Positions 31,403 through 41,417 of a stretch of DNA of 64,000 nucleotides are shown here, one piece after another. A program made the translations under genes and the position numbers. Location: assembly GCF_000526415.1 (NCBI RefSeq), contig NZ_JAGA01000003.1:186001-250000 (forward strand). Reading direction: 5' to 3'. This DNA comes from Kallotenue papyrolyticum (GTDB lineage: Bacteria > Chloroflexota > Chloroflexia > Chloroflexales > Kallotenuaceae). Numbering within the stretch: the first letter of the stretch is position 1; every line of letters starts with the position of its first letter. The notes below the pieces were generated by a model. It had not been told where the DNA came from, searched no databases, and saw only the letters and a program-made list of their open reading frames with translations.

Positions 31403-31461
31403 GCGCCGGCCAGGTGCCCGGCAGCATCTGACCGCTGCCGTCGTGATTCATGGGAGGACGC

Positions 31462-32826
31462 ATGGCCACGGTGATCCCGCTTGACGTTCTTGAGCAAGCC
31501 GTGCGTGCGGCGCTGCGCTCTGGCGATGCGACGGAGCTGCGTCTGGCGCTGGAGGGCGAGCACCCCGCCGACATCGCTGATGTGCTCGATCGCCTGGATC
31601 AGGAGGAACAGCTGGCCGTCTTCCAGGCCCTTCCGCCGGAGATCGCTGCGGATGTGCTCAGCGAAACGACGCCGGACACTACCCGCCGCCTGATTCAGCA
31701 CCTGCCCGAGGCGGTGATCGGCGCGTTGCTCGACCGCATGGCGCCCGATGACGTGGCCGAGATTCTGGGCGAGGACGTGCCGGAGCTGCGCGCCAGGTTG
31801 CTGGCGGCAATGCACGCTAAAGAGGCCGCCGAGGTGCGCGCACTGCTCACCTACCCGCCGCGCAGCGCGGGTCGGCTGATGACCGAGCGCGTGGTGACAC
31901 TGCCGCCGCAGATCAGCGCCGCGTCAGCGCTGGAGCGGCTGCGCGCGCTCGATCCCGCCACCGAAACGGCCAACGATCTCTACGTGATCGACGAGCAGGG
32001 CATCCTGTTGGGCGTGGTCTCGCTGCACAGCGTGATCGTGGCACCCCCGACGCAACCCATCGCCCAGATCATGCACCGCGAGCCGATCACCGTGCTGCCG
32101 GAGACCGATCAGGAAGAGGTGGCGCGGCTGGTGGCGCAGTACGACCTGCTGACCATCCCGGTGATTGATGCAGATGGCCGCCTGCTGGGGTCGATCACCG
32201 TCGATGATGTGATCGACGTGCTGATCCAGGAGAGCACCGAGGATGTGCTGCGCCTGGGCGGCGTCGAGAGCGGACCAACCGACGAATCCTACTTTTCGAC
32301 GCCGATTCCGCGCATGGTGCGCCGACGCGTCGGCTGGCTGCTGGCGCTGTTTCTCACCGGCACGCTGACGATCAACGTGCTGGGACGCTTCGAGGAGGAG
32401 CTGGATCAGGTCGTCGCGCTGGCCTTTTTCATCCCGCTGCTGATCGGTACCGGCGGCAACACCGGCGCGCAGACCGTCTCGACCATGGTGCGCGCGCTGG
32501 CGCTGGGCGAGGTGCGCCTGCGCGATGCCTGGCGCGTGCTGGCGCGCGAGTTCTGCAGCGGGCTGCTGCTGGGCTCGCTCCTGGCGTTGATCGCCTTCGG
32601 CTTTGCCCTGGCGCTGGGCAACGGCACCGCGCTGGCGCTGGTGGTCGCGCTCTCGGTGGTGGCGGTGTGTACCTGGGCCAACCTGATCGGCGCGCTGGTA
32701 CCCCTGCTGGCGCGCAAGCTCAACTTCGATCCGGCGCTGGTCTCTGCCCCGCTGATCACGACGTTGGTAGATGCTACCGGCCTGGCGATGTACCTGGCGA
32801 TCGCCAAGACGATCCTGGATCTGTAG
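31462..32826 (+). CDS. mgtE: Magnesium transporter MgtE
   Basis: This 454-residue Mg2+ channel/transporter has the family layout. An N-terminal superhelical MgtE_N domain (about 5-130; EHPADIADVLDRLDQEEQLA) is followed by two CBS domains (about 135-260) and five C-terminal helices, including the pore-type segment IPLLIGTGGNTGAQTVSTM. ATG 31462 follows GGGAGGACG (31452-31460). It lies 59 bp after mrpG and may be co-transcribed with the antiporter. I see no room for a Mg2+ riboswitch in that gap. Confidence 0.95.
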   Translation: MATVIPLDVLEQAVRAALRSGDATELRLALEGEHPADIADVLDRLDQEEQLAVFQALPPEIAADVLSETTPDTTRRLIQHLPEAVIGALLDRMAPDDVAEILGEDVPELRARLLAAMHAKEAAEVRALLTYPPRSAGRLMTERVVTLPPQISAASALERLRALDPATETANDLYVIDEQGILLGVVSLHSVIVAPPTQPIAQIMHREPITVLPETDQEEVARLVAQYDLLTIPVIDADGRLLGSITVDDVIDVLIQESTEDVLRLGGVESGPTDESYFSTPIPRMVRRRVGWLLALFLTGTLTINVLGRFEEELDQVVALAFFIPLLIGTGGNTGAQTVSTMVRALALGEVRLRDAWRVLAREFCSGLLLGSLLALIAFGFALALGNGTALALVVALSVVAVCTWANLIGALVPLLARKLNFDPALVSAPLITTLVDATGLAMYLAIAKTILDL

Positions 32827-33014
32827 CCGCATCCATCGCCGGTGGGAGACCAAGACCGCCGCCGTCCCGCTCGGCAGCGGCCTGCGCGGCAACCGTGGAG
32901 CAACGCCTCACGAGCGCGCCAGCGGGCGGCACATGCGCGGCGGTCGCAGGCCCGGCTCCTACCTGCTGGAACAGTTGATCGCCCAACCGGAGCGCGCCCT
33001 CGCGGCGGACAACA

Positions 33015-33056
33015 GCGCGGGAGGCGACTATGCCGCATGATGGCCGCCTCCCGCGC
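33015..33056. terminator. Hairpin terminator between mgtE and the aldo/keto reductase gene
   Basis: A 12-bp perfect stem (33015-33026 with 33045-33056) encloses an 18-nt loop that itself has a small GCC/GGC stem. The two flanking genes converge here, so it can serve both. The rest of 32827-33014 shows only frames without ribosome-binding sites. Confidence 0.65.
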
Positions 33057-33074
33057 CTCGGGTAGACCTGATGC

Positions 33075-34028
33075 TCAGGCTTCCGCGCCGCTCAGGATCT
33101 GCTCGATGCGTTCGATGACTTCAGCGCTGAGCTGCACCTCGGCAGCGCGCACATTGTCGTCGATCTGCTCGGGTCGCGTCGCGCCGATGATCGCGCTGCT
33201 GACCGCCGGTGTGCGCAGCACCCAAGCCAGCGCCAGTTGCGCGCGGCTGATGCCCAGCTCATCGGCGATGGCTTTGAGGCGTCGCACGCGCTCGATGTTG
33301 GCGTCGGTCATGTAGCGCTCACGGGCCCATGGCTCACGCGCAAAGCGCGAGTCCTCGGGAATGCCGGCGTCGTACTTGCCGGTGAGCATGCCCTGCGCCA
33401 GCGGCGACCAGACCACCAGCCCGATGCCGCGCGGTGCGGTGACGGGCATGATCTGTTGCTCGACACGCTCGCGGTAGAGCATCGAGTATTGCGGCTGCTC
33501 AACCACCGGCTTGTACAGATTGTAGCGCTCGCAAATCTCATAAGCCTCGACGATCTGCGCCGCGCTCCACTCGGAGGTACCCCAGTAGAGCACTTTGCCC
33601 TGGTGGATCAGATCGTCCATGGCGCGCGCCGTCTCTTCGATCGGCGTTTCGGGGTCGGGCCGATGGCAGAAGTAGATGTCCAGGTAGTCGGTCCCCAACC
33701 GTTCGAGGCTCTTGTCGATGCTCTCCATGATATGCTTACGCGACAGGCCCTGGTCGTTGATATCCTCGCTCATCGGCCAAAAGACCTTGCTGGAGATCAC
33801 CAGCGTATGGCGTGGATACTGGCGCAGGATCGCGCCCATCTGGCGCTCGGCGCCGCCCTTGCCGTAGATATCGGCCAGATCGAAGAAGTTAATCCCCTGT
33901 TCGTAGGCGCGCTCCACGACGCGCCGGGCCGCCTCCTCGGCGACCTTGCCTTCGCCGTAGTTGATCCAGCCGCCCAACGAAATGGCGCTGACCTTCAGTC
34001 CTGAGCTTCCGAGACGTCGATACTGCAT
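33075..34028 (-). CDS. Aldo/keto reductase, potassium-channel-beta-like subfamily
   Basis: This 317-residue NADPH-dependent oxidoreductase has a TIM-barrel AKR fold. The catalytic tetrad is visible as Asp and Tyr in FDLADIYGKG, Lys in VISSKVFW and His in YFCHRPD. The sequence style (MQYRRLGSSGLKVSAISLGG; SSAIIGATRPEQIDDN) fits the AKR6/KCNAB-like bacterial group that reduces aldehydes. Substrate unknown. It is monocistronic on the minus strand, upstream neighbour TauE-like permease also on minus but separate by 38 bp, so the two could be co-transcribed. Confidence 0.93.
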   Translation of the reverse strand: MQYRRLGSSGLKVSAISLGGWINYGEGKVAEEAARRVVERAYEQGINFFDLADIYGKGGAERQMGAILRQYPRHTLVISSKVFWPMSEDINDQGLSRKHIMESIDKSLERLGTDYLDIYFCHRPDPETPIEETARAMDDLIHQGKVLYWGTSEWSAAQIVEAYEICERYNLYKPVVEQPQYSMLYRERVEQQIMPVTAPRGIGLVVWSPLAQGMLTGKYDAGIPEDSRFAREPWARERYMTDANIERVRRLKAIADELGISRAQLALAWVLRTPAVSSAIIGATRPEQIDDNVRAAEVQLSAEVIERIEQILSGAEA

Positions 34029-34066
34029 GGTTGTCTCCCTCGAATACCTCTACCGCACCGGCTGCG

Positions 34067-34825
34067 CTAGCGCACCAGATACAGCAGACCGATCGCCACG
34101 CCCAGCGTGACGACGATACGCCGCAGCATCGCGGGCCTGAGCAGGCCGGCCAGTCGGCCTCCCAACGCGCCGCCGATCAGCGCGCCGACGGCCATCACCA
34201 GTGCCGCGGGCCAGACCACTTGATCGGAAAAGACGAAAAAGATGGCCGCGGTGACGTTGGCAAACAGCGATACCACCTGCTTAAGGCCGTTCAGGCGCGT
34301 GAGCGTATCGTCGAGCACCAGCCCCAGCACGGCCAGGACGATCACGCCCAGGCCGGCGCCGAAGTAGCCGCCGTAGATCGCCGCCAGCCCGACCGGCAGC
34401 GCCGCCCAGGCCTCGCTGCCGCCCGTCGCATGCGGCTGCTGCCGCTTCGTGATCCAGGCCCGCACCGGGTCCTGCACCGCCAGCAGACCGGCGGCCAGCA
34501 GGATCAGGAACGGCACCAGGCTGCGAAAGAGCCGCTCACTGGTCTGCAACAGCAGCACCGCGCCAAGCAGGCCGCCGATCACGCTGGCCGGCGCCAGCAG
34601 CCAGATGCGCCGTTGCTGCCCGCGCAGATCCTTGAGCTGGGCGACGCTGCCGCCCAGGTAGCCGGGGCACAGCGCAACGGTGTTGGTCACGTTGGCGGCC
34701 ACCGCCGGCACGCCGGCAGCCATCAGCGCCGGAAAGGTGATCAGCGTGCCGCCACCGGCCAGGGCGTTGACCGCGCCGCCGGCCACGGCGGCTAGGCCGA
34801 TCAGCACCACATCCCACAGACTCAC
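34067..34825 (-). CDS. TauE/SafE family sulfite/anion exporter-like permease
   Basis: This 252-residue protein has about eight helices in two repeats. Family-like segments are [20 protein letters not shown] near residue 20 and [20 protein letters not shown] near residue 145. TauE/SafE proteins export sulfite, sulfoacetate or related anions; the substrate here is unknown. The start [20 protein letters not shown] is natural for the family. A TATAAT reads on the minus strand at 34915-34920, about 90 bp upstream, with no clear -35. Confidence 0.9.
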   Translation of the reverse strand: MSLWDVVLIGLAAVAGGAVNALAGGGTLITFPALMAAGVPAVAANVTNTVALCPGYLGGSVAQLKDLRGQQRRIWLLAPASVIGGLLGAVLLLQTSERLFRSLVPFLILLAAGLLAVQDPVRAWITKRQQPHATGGSEAWAALPVGLAAIYGGYFGAGLGVIVLAVLGLVLDDTLTRLNGLKQVVSLFANVTAAIFFVFSDQVVWPAALVMAVGALIGGALGGRLAGLLRPAMLRRIVVTLGVAIGLLYLVR

Positions 34826-34937
34826 TTGTTTGCTTCTTTCTCTGTAGCTACGCGTTGCGGCAGCGCGGGCGCAGCCGTTGACCTACGGCGCGGGACGTCG
34901 CCGCGCCGGGCCTGATTATACCGCACGCTGGCGGCGA

Positions 34938-35735
34938 TCAGCCGAAGCGCTGCAGCCAGCGCCGTAGGACCTGGTTGACCTCGTCGGGGCGTTCGAGATT
35001 GGCGGCGTGCGCCGCGCCTTCCACGATCACCAGTTCGGCATCGGGGATCGCCTGCTGCATGGCCTGCGCCACACTCGGCGGTGTGACCTGATCCTCGCTG
35101 CCGACGATGATCAGCGTGGGCACGGTGATGCGCGGCAGCAGATCGGTGGCATCGCGGCGTGCGGCCATGGCCTGCAGCGCGGCGATGATGCCCTCCACCG
35201 GCGTGGCGGCCATGATCTCGTACACGAAGCGCGCCAGCGCCGGCTGCTCCTGGCGCGTGCGCTCGCTGAGCAGGCGCGGCAGCATGGCCTGCGCGATCGC
35301 CGCCGCGCCTTCGCTACGTGCCTGCTCGATCATGCGGAAGCGGTTGGCGCGCGCCTCCTCGCTATCGGCCTCGGCGCGCGTGTCGATCAGGATCACGCCC
35401 TTGACGCGCTCGGGGTGGCGGCGGAGCAGCTCGAAGACGACGTAGCCGCCCATCGACATGCCGCCGACCACGGCCTGCCCGATGCCGAGCTGATCGAGCA
35501 AGGCGATGATGTCGTCGGCATAGGTCGCCATGCTCAGCGCGCCGCCGGAGGTGTCGCTCCGGCCCATGCCGCGCAGATCGGGGGTGATGACGCGAAAGTT
35601 GCTGCTCAGCGCGGCGCGCTGCGGCTGATACATCTCGCTGGAGAGCGGAAAACCGTGAATCAGCACCAGCGGCTCGCCCGCGCCCTCATCGTGGTAGAAC
35701 AGCGCGAGTCCATCGGCAAGCTCCAGGCGTGGCAT
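34938..35735 (-). CDS. Alpha/beta-hydrolase
   Basis: This 265-residue alpha/beta-hydrolase has an oxyanion-hole motif LIHGFPLSSEM, nucleophile elbow GMSMGG with the catalytic Ser, an acid in GSEDQVTPP and His in VEGAAHAANLE. It resembles 3-oxoadipate enol-lactonase-like and esterase-type proteins, but no pathway neighbour supports a lactonase role. I start it at ATG 35735, which has CGAGGAGG upstream on the minus strand; the 27-codon extension overlaps the divergent promoter region. Confidence 0.9.
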   Translation of the reverse strand: MPRLELADGLALFYHDEGAGEPLVLIHGFPLSSEMYQPQRAALSSNFRVITPDLRGMGRSDTSGGALSMATYADDIIALLDQLGIGQAVVGGMSMGGYVVFELLRRHPERVKGVILIDTRAEADSEEARANRFRMIEQARSEGAAAIAQAMLPRLLSERTRQEQPALARFVYEIMAATPVEGIIAALQAMAARRDATDLLPRITVPTLIIVGSEDQVTPPSVAQAMQQAIPDAELVIVEGAAHAANLERPDEVNQVLRRWLQRFG

Positions 35736-35821
35736 AGATCCTCCTCGCAGATATGCTATGCTGTTTGCAGCAGGTTCCGGGCCACTCGCCCCAGCCGGCC
35801 CGCTAGCAAGGAGCACGGAGC

Positions 35822-36838
35822 ATGGCCACGGCAGTACGACGCGTGATCGTCACCGGTGCGACTGGGTTGATCGGACGGCGGCTCTGCGCCAAGTTGGAAG
35901 CCAGAGGCTACCGCGTTGTCGTCTTTACCCGCGATCCCGAACGCGCACGCCGCAGGCTGCGCAACGCGTCGGAGTTCGTCGCCTGGGAGGCGGCCGAACA
36001 CGGTCCCTGGGCCGGCGCGCTCGAGGGCGCCTACGGCGTGATCAATCTGGCCGGCGCCAATCTCTTCGCCCGGCGCTGGAGCGAGGCGTACAAACGCGCC
36101 ATTCTGGAAAGCCGTACGCGCGGCACGCGCGGCCTGGTGCAGGCTATGCGCGCCGCCACCGTCAAACCGCGCGTGCTGGTCAACGGCTCGGCGATCGGCT
36201 ACTACGGCGCGCACGGCGACGAGGAGCTGGATGAAAGCGCCCCGCCAGGCCAGGATTTCCTGGCGCAGGTCTGCCAGGCCTGGGAGCGCGAAGCCCTGGC
36301 CGCCGAAGCGCTGGGCGTGCGCACCGTGCTGGGGCGCACCGGCATCGTGCTCAGCGGCGACCGCCCCGGCCATGTGCCGCTACCCATCACCCTGCGCGGC
36401 GCGTCGCTGAAGCGTCCCGGCATCGTGCTCAATCCCGAGGCGGGCGCGCTGGCGCTGATGGCGCTGCCCTTCCGTTTCTTCATGGGTGGTCCGATCGGCT
36501 CCGGACGCCAGTGGCTCTCGTGGATCCACATCGACGATGTGGTCGGGTTGCTGCTGCTGGCGCTGGAAAACGAAGACGCGCGCGGCCCGCTCAATCTCAC
36601 CGCGCCACAGCCGCTCACACAGCGCGAGTTCAGCACGATCCTGGGACGCGTGCTGGGCCGCCCAGCCTGGCTGCCGATGCCGGCCTTTGCGCTGCGCCTG
36701 CTGCTCGGACCGGTCGCCGAGATGCTGACCAAGGGCCAGCGCGTCGTGCCGCGCCGCGCGTTGGAGCTGGGCTACCAGTTCCGCTACCCCACCGCCGAAG
36801 CGGCGCTGCGACACCTGTTTGATCGCGCCGCGGCCTAG
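35822..36838 (+). CDS. TIGR01777-family NAD-dependent epimerase/cell-division-type protein
   Basis: This 338-residue protein has a Rossmann N-terminus (VIVTGATGLIGRRL) and the Ser/Tyr region NGSAIGYYGAHGDEELDE characteristic of the TIGR01777 (YfcH/SulA-like) branch of extended short-chain dehydrogenases. The C-terminal DUF1731-like part contains PAWLPMPAFALRLLLG. Function of the family is uncertain; an NAD(P)-dependent nucleotide-sugar or cofactor role is usual speculation. It is divergent from the hydrolase and shares its stop region with the STAS gene in a 16-bp palindrome. Confidence 0.92.
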   Translation: MATAVRRVIVTGATGLIGRRLCAKLEARGYRVVVFTRDPERARRRLRNASEFVAWEAAEHGPWAGALEGAYGVINLAGANLFARRWSEAYKRAILESRTRGTRGLVQAMRAATVKPRVLVNGSAIGYYGAHGDEELDESAPPGQDFLAQVCQAWEREALAAEALGVRTVLGRTGIVLSGDRPGHVPLPITLRGASLKRPGIVLNPEAGALALMALPFRFFMGGPIGSGRQWLSWIHIDDVVGLLLLALENEDARGPLNLTAPQPLTQREFSTILGRVLGRPAWLPMPAFALRLLLGPVAEMLTKGQRVVPRRALELGYQFRYPTAEAALRHLFDRAAA

Positions 36839-36844
36839 GCCGCG
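36829..36844. repeat. Palindrome over overlapping convergent stop codons
   Basis: CGCGGCCTAGGCCGCG is a perfect 16-bp palindrome. Its central CTAG supplies TAG to the plus-strand gene (36836-36838) and to the minus-strand STAS gene (36837-36835). Confidence 0.8.
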
Positions 36845-37953
36845 AGCATGCGTCGCGCGCCCCGCGCAGCCTGGGCCGCTAGGCTGTCGCACAGCGCCAG
36901 GCCCTGCTCTAGCGTCGCGGCGGTGTGCAGCCCGCTCAACGTGACGTCGAGGGCCGCGAGGGCCTGCGCCACCTCGGGACGAATGCCCACCAACAGCGGC
37001 TCGGCGCCCAGCAGGCGCGCGGCGCCGGCGGTGTGCAGCAGCGTCGCAGCCACCTGGGCATCCACATTGGCCAGTCCAGTCACATCCAGAACTAGGAAGC
37101 GCGCCCGCCGCGCTTCGATGGCCTGTAAGACCTGGCTCAACAGACGCGTCGCGCGATCGGCGTCAAGCACGCCGACCAGGGGTGCAACCAACGTATCGTC
37201 ACGGATCGGCAGGACTGGCAAGGATAGCTGGGCGATGGTTTCGTTGAGCCGCTGCTGGATGGCCAGACTCTCGGTCAGTGCTGCAGCCTGCGCCTGCTGC
37301 TGCTCCAGTGCCGCGCTCAACTCGGCAGTGCGCGCCGCAATCCGTGCTTCCAGATCGGTGTTGGCCTCGGCCAGCGAAGCCCAGGCCCGCCGGGCCGCAT
37401 CACGCGCCAGGCGCGCGTTGGCCAGTGCCTGGGTCGTTCCCCGCGCGCCCAGAAAGCTGAGCAGCGCGACCATCACCATCAGCAGCGCGCCGCCCAGCAC
37501 GGTCTGGCGCTCCACCAGGCCGGTAAGCGGATGGCCGGACAATATGACGATGGCCCACAGGCCGGCTTCGGCAAGCGCCAGCGCGATCCAGATCTGACGC
37601 GCCTGCAGCACAACGCCGGCCAGCATCACGGGCAACACCAGGTAAAACGCGGCCTGATAGGAGGCCGTGTTCCACAAAGCGCTGATGATCGCTACCAGCG
37701 TCATGGCGACGACCAGCCAGCCCGCCAGATGCACGCGTCCCTGCCGCGCCAGCACGATCGCCACCAGAAAACTGCTGTTGCCTAGCGCGATCGCCAGCAG
37801 CGCCGCTACTGGCCGCGGCTGCAACACCGCTACCGGCACAAAGGCCAGCCCCAGTCCAAACATGGCCAGCGCGACCCAGATCACGTTGCGCCCCAGCCGC
37901 TGCTGATCATCATCAGCATGCTGCACAGTTGTCAGCCAACGCCATGCCTTCAT
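36835..37953 (-). CDS. Membrane sensor with coiled coil and STAS domain (RsbR-like)
   Basis: This 372-residue protein has six predicted helices (about 25-170), a coiled coil (about 180-245; ANARLARDAARRAWASLAEANTDLEARI-type heptads) and a C-terminal STAS domain (about 255-365) with ARFLVLDVTGLANVDAQVA. The STAS part resembles RsbR-type stressosome proteins, in which a sensory N-terminus passes signals to anti-sigma or kinase partners. The usual stressosome Thr/Ser lies in a TGLANVD loop where Thr is present. No partner kinase is nearby. ATG 37953 gives MKAWRWLTTVQHADDDQQRL. Confidence 0.82.
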   Translation of the reverse strand: MKAWRWLTTVQHADDDQQRLGRNVIWVALAMFGLGLAFVPVAVLQPRPVAALLAIALGNSSFLVAIVLARQGRVHLAGWLVVAMTLVAIISALWNTASYQAAFYLVLPVMLAGVVLQARQIWIALALAEAGLWAIVILSGHPLTGLVERQTVLGGALLMVMVALLSFLGARGTTQALANARLARDAARRAWASLAEANTDLEARIAARTAELSAALEQQQAQAAALTESLAIQQRLNETIAQLSLPVLPIRDDTLVAPLVGVLDADRATRLLSQVLQAIEARRARFLVLDVTGLANVDAQVAATLLHTAGAARLLGAEPLLVGIRPEVAQALAALDVTLSGLHTAATLEQGLALCDSLAAQAARGARRMLAA

Positions 37954-38149
37954 ACCACGCTACTCCATCGGTCGGCGACACGGGGGACAACCCATCCAAG
38001 ACAGACAGTGCCGCAGCCCCTGCCTTGTGCTCTCCTTGTTGCTCGGCATCTAAAGATACCCGCGCCATCCCCGACTGTCGATGCGCCAACGGTCCCACCT
38101 GTCAACGCCCGAAGCTATAACCCTGGCCTGGTCTGAAGGTTCGGTCGCT
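37954..38149. other. Intergenic stretch upstream of the STAS gene
   Basis: No supported gene. A plus-strand frame here (37929-38120) is Cys-rich by chance and has no ribosome-binding site, and the opposite frame is no better. The STAS promoter must lie here, but no good -10/-35 pair is visible. Confidence 0.45.
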
Positions 38150-38179
38150 TTGCAGCCCATCGCCTATCGGTGCTATAAT
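38150..38179 (+). promoter_or_regulatory. Promoter of the acyl-CoA/ETF gene cluster
   Basis: TTGCAG (38150-38155), an 18-bp spacer and a perfect, extended -10 TGCTATAAT (TATAAT 38174-38179) make a strong promoter about 130 bp upstream of the enoyl-CoA hydratase start. Confidence 0.75.
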
Positions 38180-38312
38180 GGCGCTGCCAGGCACACGCCG
38201 ACAGCAACTCGAGACGATCAATGTTGATCTTGCGCCACACCATCCTGCTCCGCGCCTGTCCACCAGGCCAGGTGGCCGGTGGCGCCTACGCCACGCAGGA
38301 GACAAGCCTCCC

Positions 38313-39098
<786 letters not shown>

Positions 39099-39132
39099 CC
39101 CGCGGCGCGGCGCCAAGCCTGAGGAGCCGACT

Positions 39133-40374
39133 ATGGATTTCACCGCCAACTACGATATGTTCCTCACCGAGGAACACCAGCTGCTGCGCCAGACGGTGCG
39201 GCAGTTTGCCGAACGCGAGGTTCTGCCGCATATCCGCGAGTGGGATCGCCAGGGCGCGCGCGAGGACGGTGACATGCGCCATGTACGCCCGATCCTGCGC
39301 CGCATGGGCGAGCTGGGCCTGCTGGGCATCTGTATTCCCGAACGCTACGGCGGCGCGGGCATGGACTACCTGAGCCTGGCCGTCGTCTGCGAAGAGCTGG
39401 AACGCGTCGATACCTTTCTGCGCGTGGTGATGAGCGTGCATACCGGGCTCAACTCGCTGGCGATCCTGCAGTGGGGCAGCGAAGAACAGAAGCAGCGCTA
39501 CCTAACGCCCCAGGCGCGCGGCGAGAAGTTGGCTGCCTACTGTCTGACCGAGCCCAACGCCGGCACCGATGTCGCTGCCATGGAGTCCAGCGCGCGCCGC
39601 GAGGGCGACTACTACATCCTCAACGGCGAAAAGACCTGGATCTCGCTGGCCGACATCGCCGACCATTTCCTGGTGGTCGCCTACACCGACAAGTCCAAGC
39701 GACACCACGGCATGAGCGCCTTTATCGTCGAGCGCGCCTTTGAGGGTGTGTCGTCGCGCCCAATCCACGGCAAACTCGGCGTGCGGGCGGGCAACACCGG
39801 CAGCGTCGTCTTCCAGAACGTGCGCGTGCCGGTCGCCAATCGCCTGGGCGAGGAGGGCGAGGGCTTCAAGATTGCCATGAGCGCCCTGGACAACGGACGC
39901 TACACGGTAGCTGCCGGCGCAACCGGGCTGATCCAGGCCTGCCTCGAAGCCAGCCTGAAGTACGCTCAGGAGCGCGTGACCTTCGGCCAGCCGATCGCCC
40001 ACCACCAGCTCGTCAAGCGCATGATCTCGCACATGATCCGCAAGCTCGAAACCTCACGGCTGCTGGTCTACCGCGCGGGCTGGATGAAAAATCAGGGGCG
40101 GCGCAACACGCGCGAAACCACGCTGGCCAAATGGCACGCCACCGTCAGCTCGTTTGAGTGTGCCGACGACGCGATCCAGATCCACGGCGCCTACGGCTAC
40201 TCCGACGAATATCCGGTCGAACGCTTCCTGCGCAACGCGCGCGGCGCGGTGATCTACGAAGGCACGCGCGAGCTGCAGGAACTGATGCAGGCCGATTTCG
40301 CCTTCGGCTTCCGCGAATACAAACCGCTCCGCTGCGAACTGCCGGCCTATGATCCGGAGCAGTGGAGCGCCTAG
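39133..40374 (+). CDS. Acyl-CoA dehydrogenase
   Basis: This 413-residue flavoenzyme (acyl-CoA dehydrogenase fold) oxidises acyl-CoA and passes electrons to ETF, whose genes follow immediately. FAD/substrate motifs are AYCLTEPNAGTDVAAMESSA and a C-terminal IQIHGAYGYSDEYPVERFLRN. The catalytic base is the Glu in VIYEGTRELQ. The YPVER form and IYEGT position fit short/medium-chain or glutaryl/butyryl-type enzymes, but chain length cannot be decided. GAGGAG precedes the start. Confidence 0.95.
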   Translation: MDFTANYDMFLTEEHQLLRQTVRQFAEREVLPHIREWDRQGAREDGDMRHVRPILRRMGELGLLGICIPERYGGAGMDYLSLAVVCEELERVDTFLRVVMSVHTGLNSLAILQWGSEEQKQRYLTPQARGEKLAAYCLTEPNAGTDVAAMESSARREGDYYILNGEKTWISLADIADHFLVVAYTDKSKRHHGMSAFIVERAFEGVSSRPIHGKLGVRAGNTGSVVFQNVRVPVANRLGEEGEGFKIAMSALDNGRYTVAAGATGLIQACLEASLKYAQERVTFGQPIAHHQLVKRMISHMIRKLETSRLLVYRAGWMKNQGRRNTRETTLAKWHATVSSFECADDAIQIHGAYGYSDEYPVERFLRNARGAVIYEGTRELQELMQADFAFGFREYKPLRCELPAYDPEQWSA

Positions 40375-40392
40375 CCAAGGGAGCATGCGCAC

Positions 40393-41175
40393 ATGCACGC
40401 AGTGGTCTTTCTGAAACAGGTTCCGCAGCAGAACAGCGTTAAAATCACCCCCGACAAGCGCATCGACACGTCGGGCATCGAGCCGATCATCAGCCTGTTC
40501 GACGAATACGCTATCGAAGAGGCGCTGCTGCAGGTCGAAAAACACGGCGGCACGGTCACGGCGATCACCATCGGCGGCGAGGAAAGCCTCGAGTCGCTGC
40601 GCAAGGCGCTGGCGATGGGCGCCGACCAGGCGATCCTGATCAGCGACGCGGCGCTGGCCGACCTGGACGCGCTGGGCGCGGCGCGCGTGGCTGCGGCAGC
40701 CGTGCGCAAACTGGGCGACGTCGATGTCATCTTCTGCGGCAAGCAATCAACCGATGACGAAACCGCCGTCTTCGGGCCGGCACTGGCGCGCTTGCTGGGC
40801 CTTCCCGTGCTGAGCTACGTGTTCAAGATCCACGAACTCGATCCCGCGGCGCGGCGCGTGGTTGCCGATCGCGCGCTCGAGGCGCAGATCGAGACGGTCG
40901 AGACCACCCTGCCGGCGGTGATTACCGCGGTCAAGGATCTCAATCAGCCGCGCTATCCCTCGCTGCTCAAGATCAAAAAGGCGCAGAAAGCCGAGGTGCC
41001 GCGCTGGAGCATCGCCGATCTGGGATTGGATCTCCAGGCGGTCGCGCCCAAGACCACGGTGCTGGAGCGCGTCCCGCCGCCGCCGCGGCCCACCGGACGC
41101 ATGATCGACGGCGCCAGCGCGCAGGAAAAAGCCCAAAAGCTGGTCGATGCCCTGATCGAGGCCAAAGTGATCTGA
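40393..41175 (+). CDS. etfB: Electron transfer flavoprotein beta subunit
   Basis: This 260-residue subunit has the ETF beta signature region (VVADRALEAQIETVETTLPA; VTAVKDLNQPRYPSL) and the N-terminal FLKQVPQ typical of the AMP-binding subunit. AAGGGAG precedes ATG 40393. Together with EtfA it carries electrons from the dehydrogenase to the quinone pool via an ETF:quinone oxidoreductase not found here. A 242-bp gap, unusual for etfBA, separates it from etfA. Confidence 0.95.
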   Translation: MHAVVFLKQVPQQNSVKITPDKRIDTSGIEPIISLFDEYAIEEALLQVEKHGGTVTAITIGGEESLESLRKALAMGADQAILISDAALADLDALGAARVAAAAVRKLGDVDVIFCGKQSTDDETAVFGPALARLLGLPVLSYVFKIHELDPAARRVVADRALEAQIETVETTLPAVITAVKDLNQPRYPSLLKIKKAQKAEVPRWSIADLGLDLQAVAPKTTVLERVPPPPRPTGRMIDGASAQEKAQKLVDALIEAKVI

Positions 41176-41417
41176 GCGCGACCGCAGGGAGACATCTGCG
41201 ACCGGGAGACGAATGGTTGGCGTGCGCACGCCATGCGTGCCCACGAGCGCTGCGCGCTCGCCAGCCAAGCGGCGAGGACAGGTAAGCGAGCAAGAGACGG
41301 GCAGACCGCGCGAGCGGGAGACACGGAGCGGGAGACCATAGCGCTCTGATCTCGACCCGGCCATGCTCCCACGCCGGTTGTTCCGATCCGCAGCACCTTA
41401 ACCACGATGGAAAAGCT
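41176..41417. other. Non-coding spacer between etfB and etfA with GGGAGAC repeats
   Basis: No gene was found. GGGAGAC occurs at 41187-41193, 41204-41210, 41316-41322 and 41330-41336, in two close pairs. No strong hairpin with a U-tract is present. Confidence 0.45.

Noticed and set aside
32827-33014. Possible small gene after mgtE (frames ending in YLLEQLIAQPERALAADNS)
   Set aside because: No start with ribosome-binding site and no support beyond a pleasant-looking short stretch.
37929-38120. A Cys-rich 63-residue frame upstream of the STAS gene
   Set aside because: No ribosome-binding site, overlaps the start of the STAS gene, and composition is that of non-coding GC-rich DNA.
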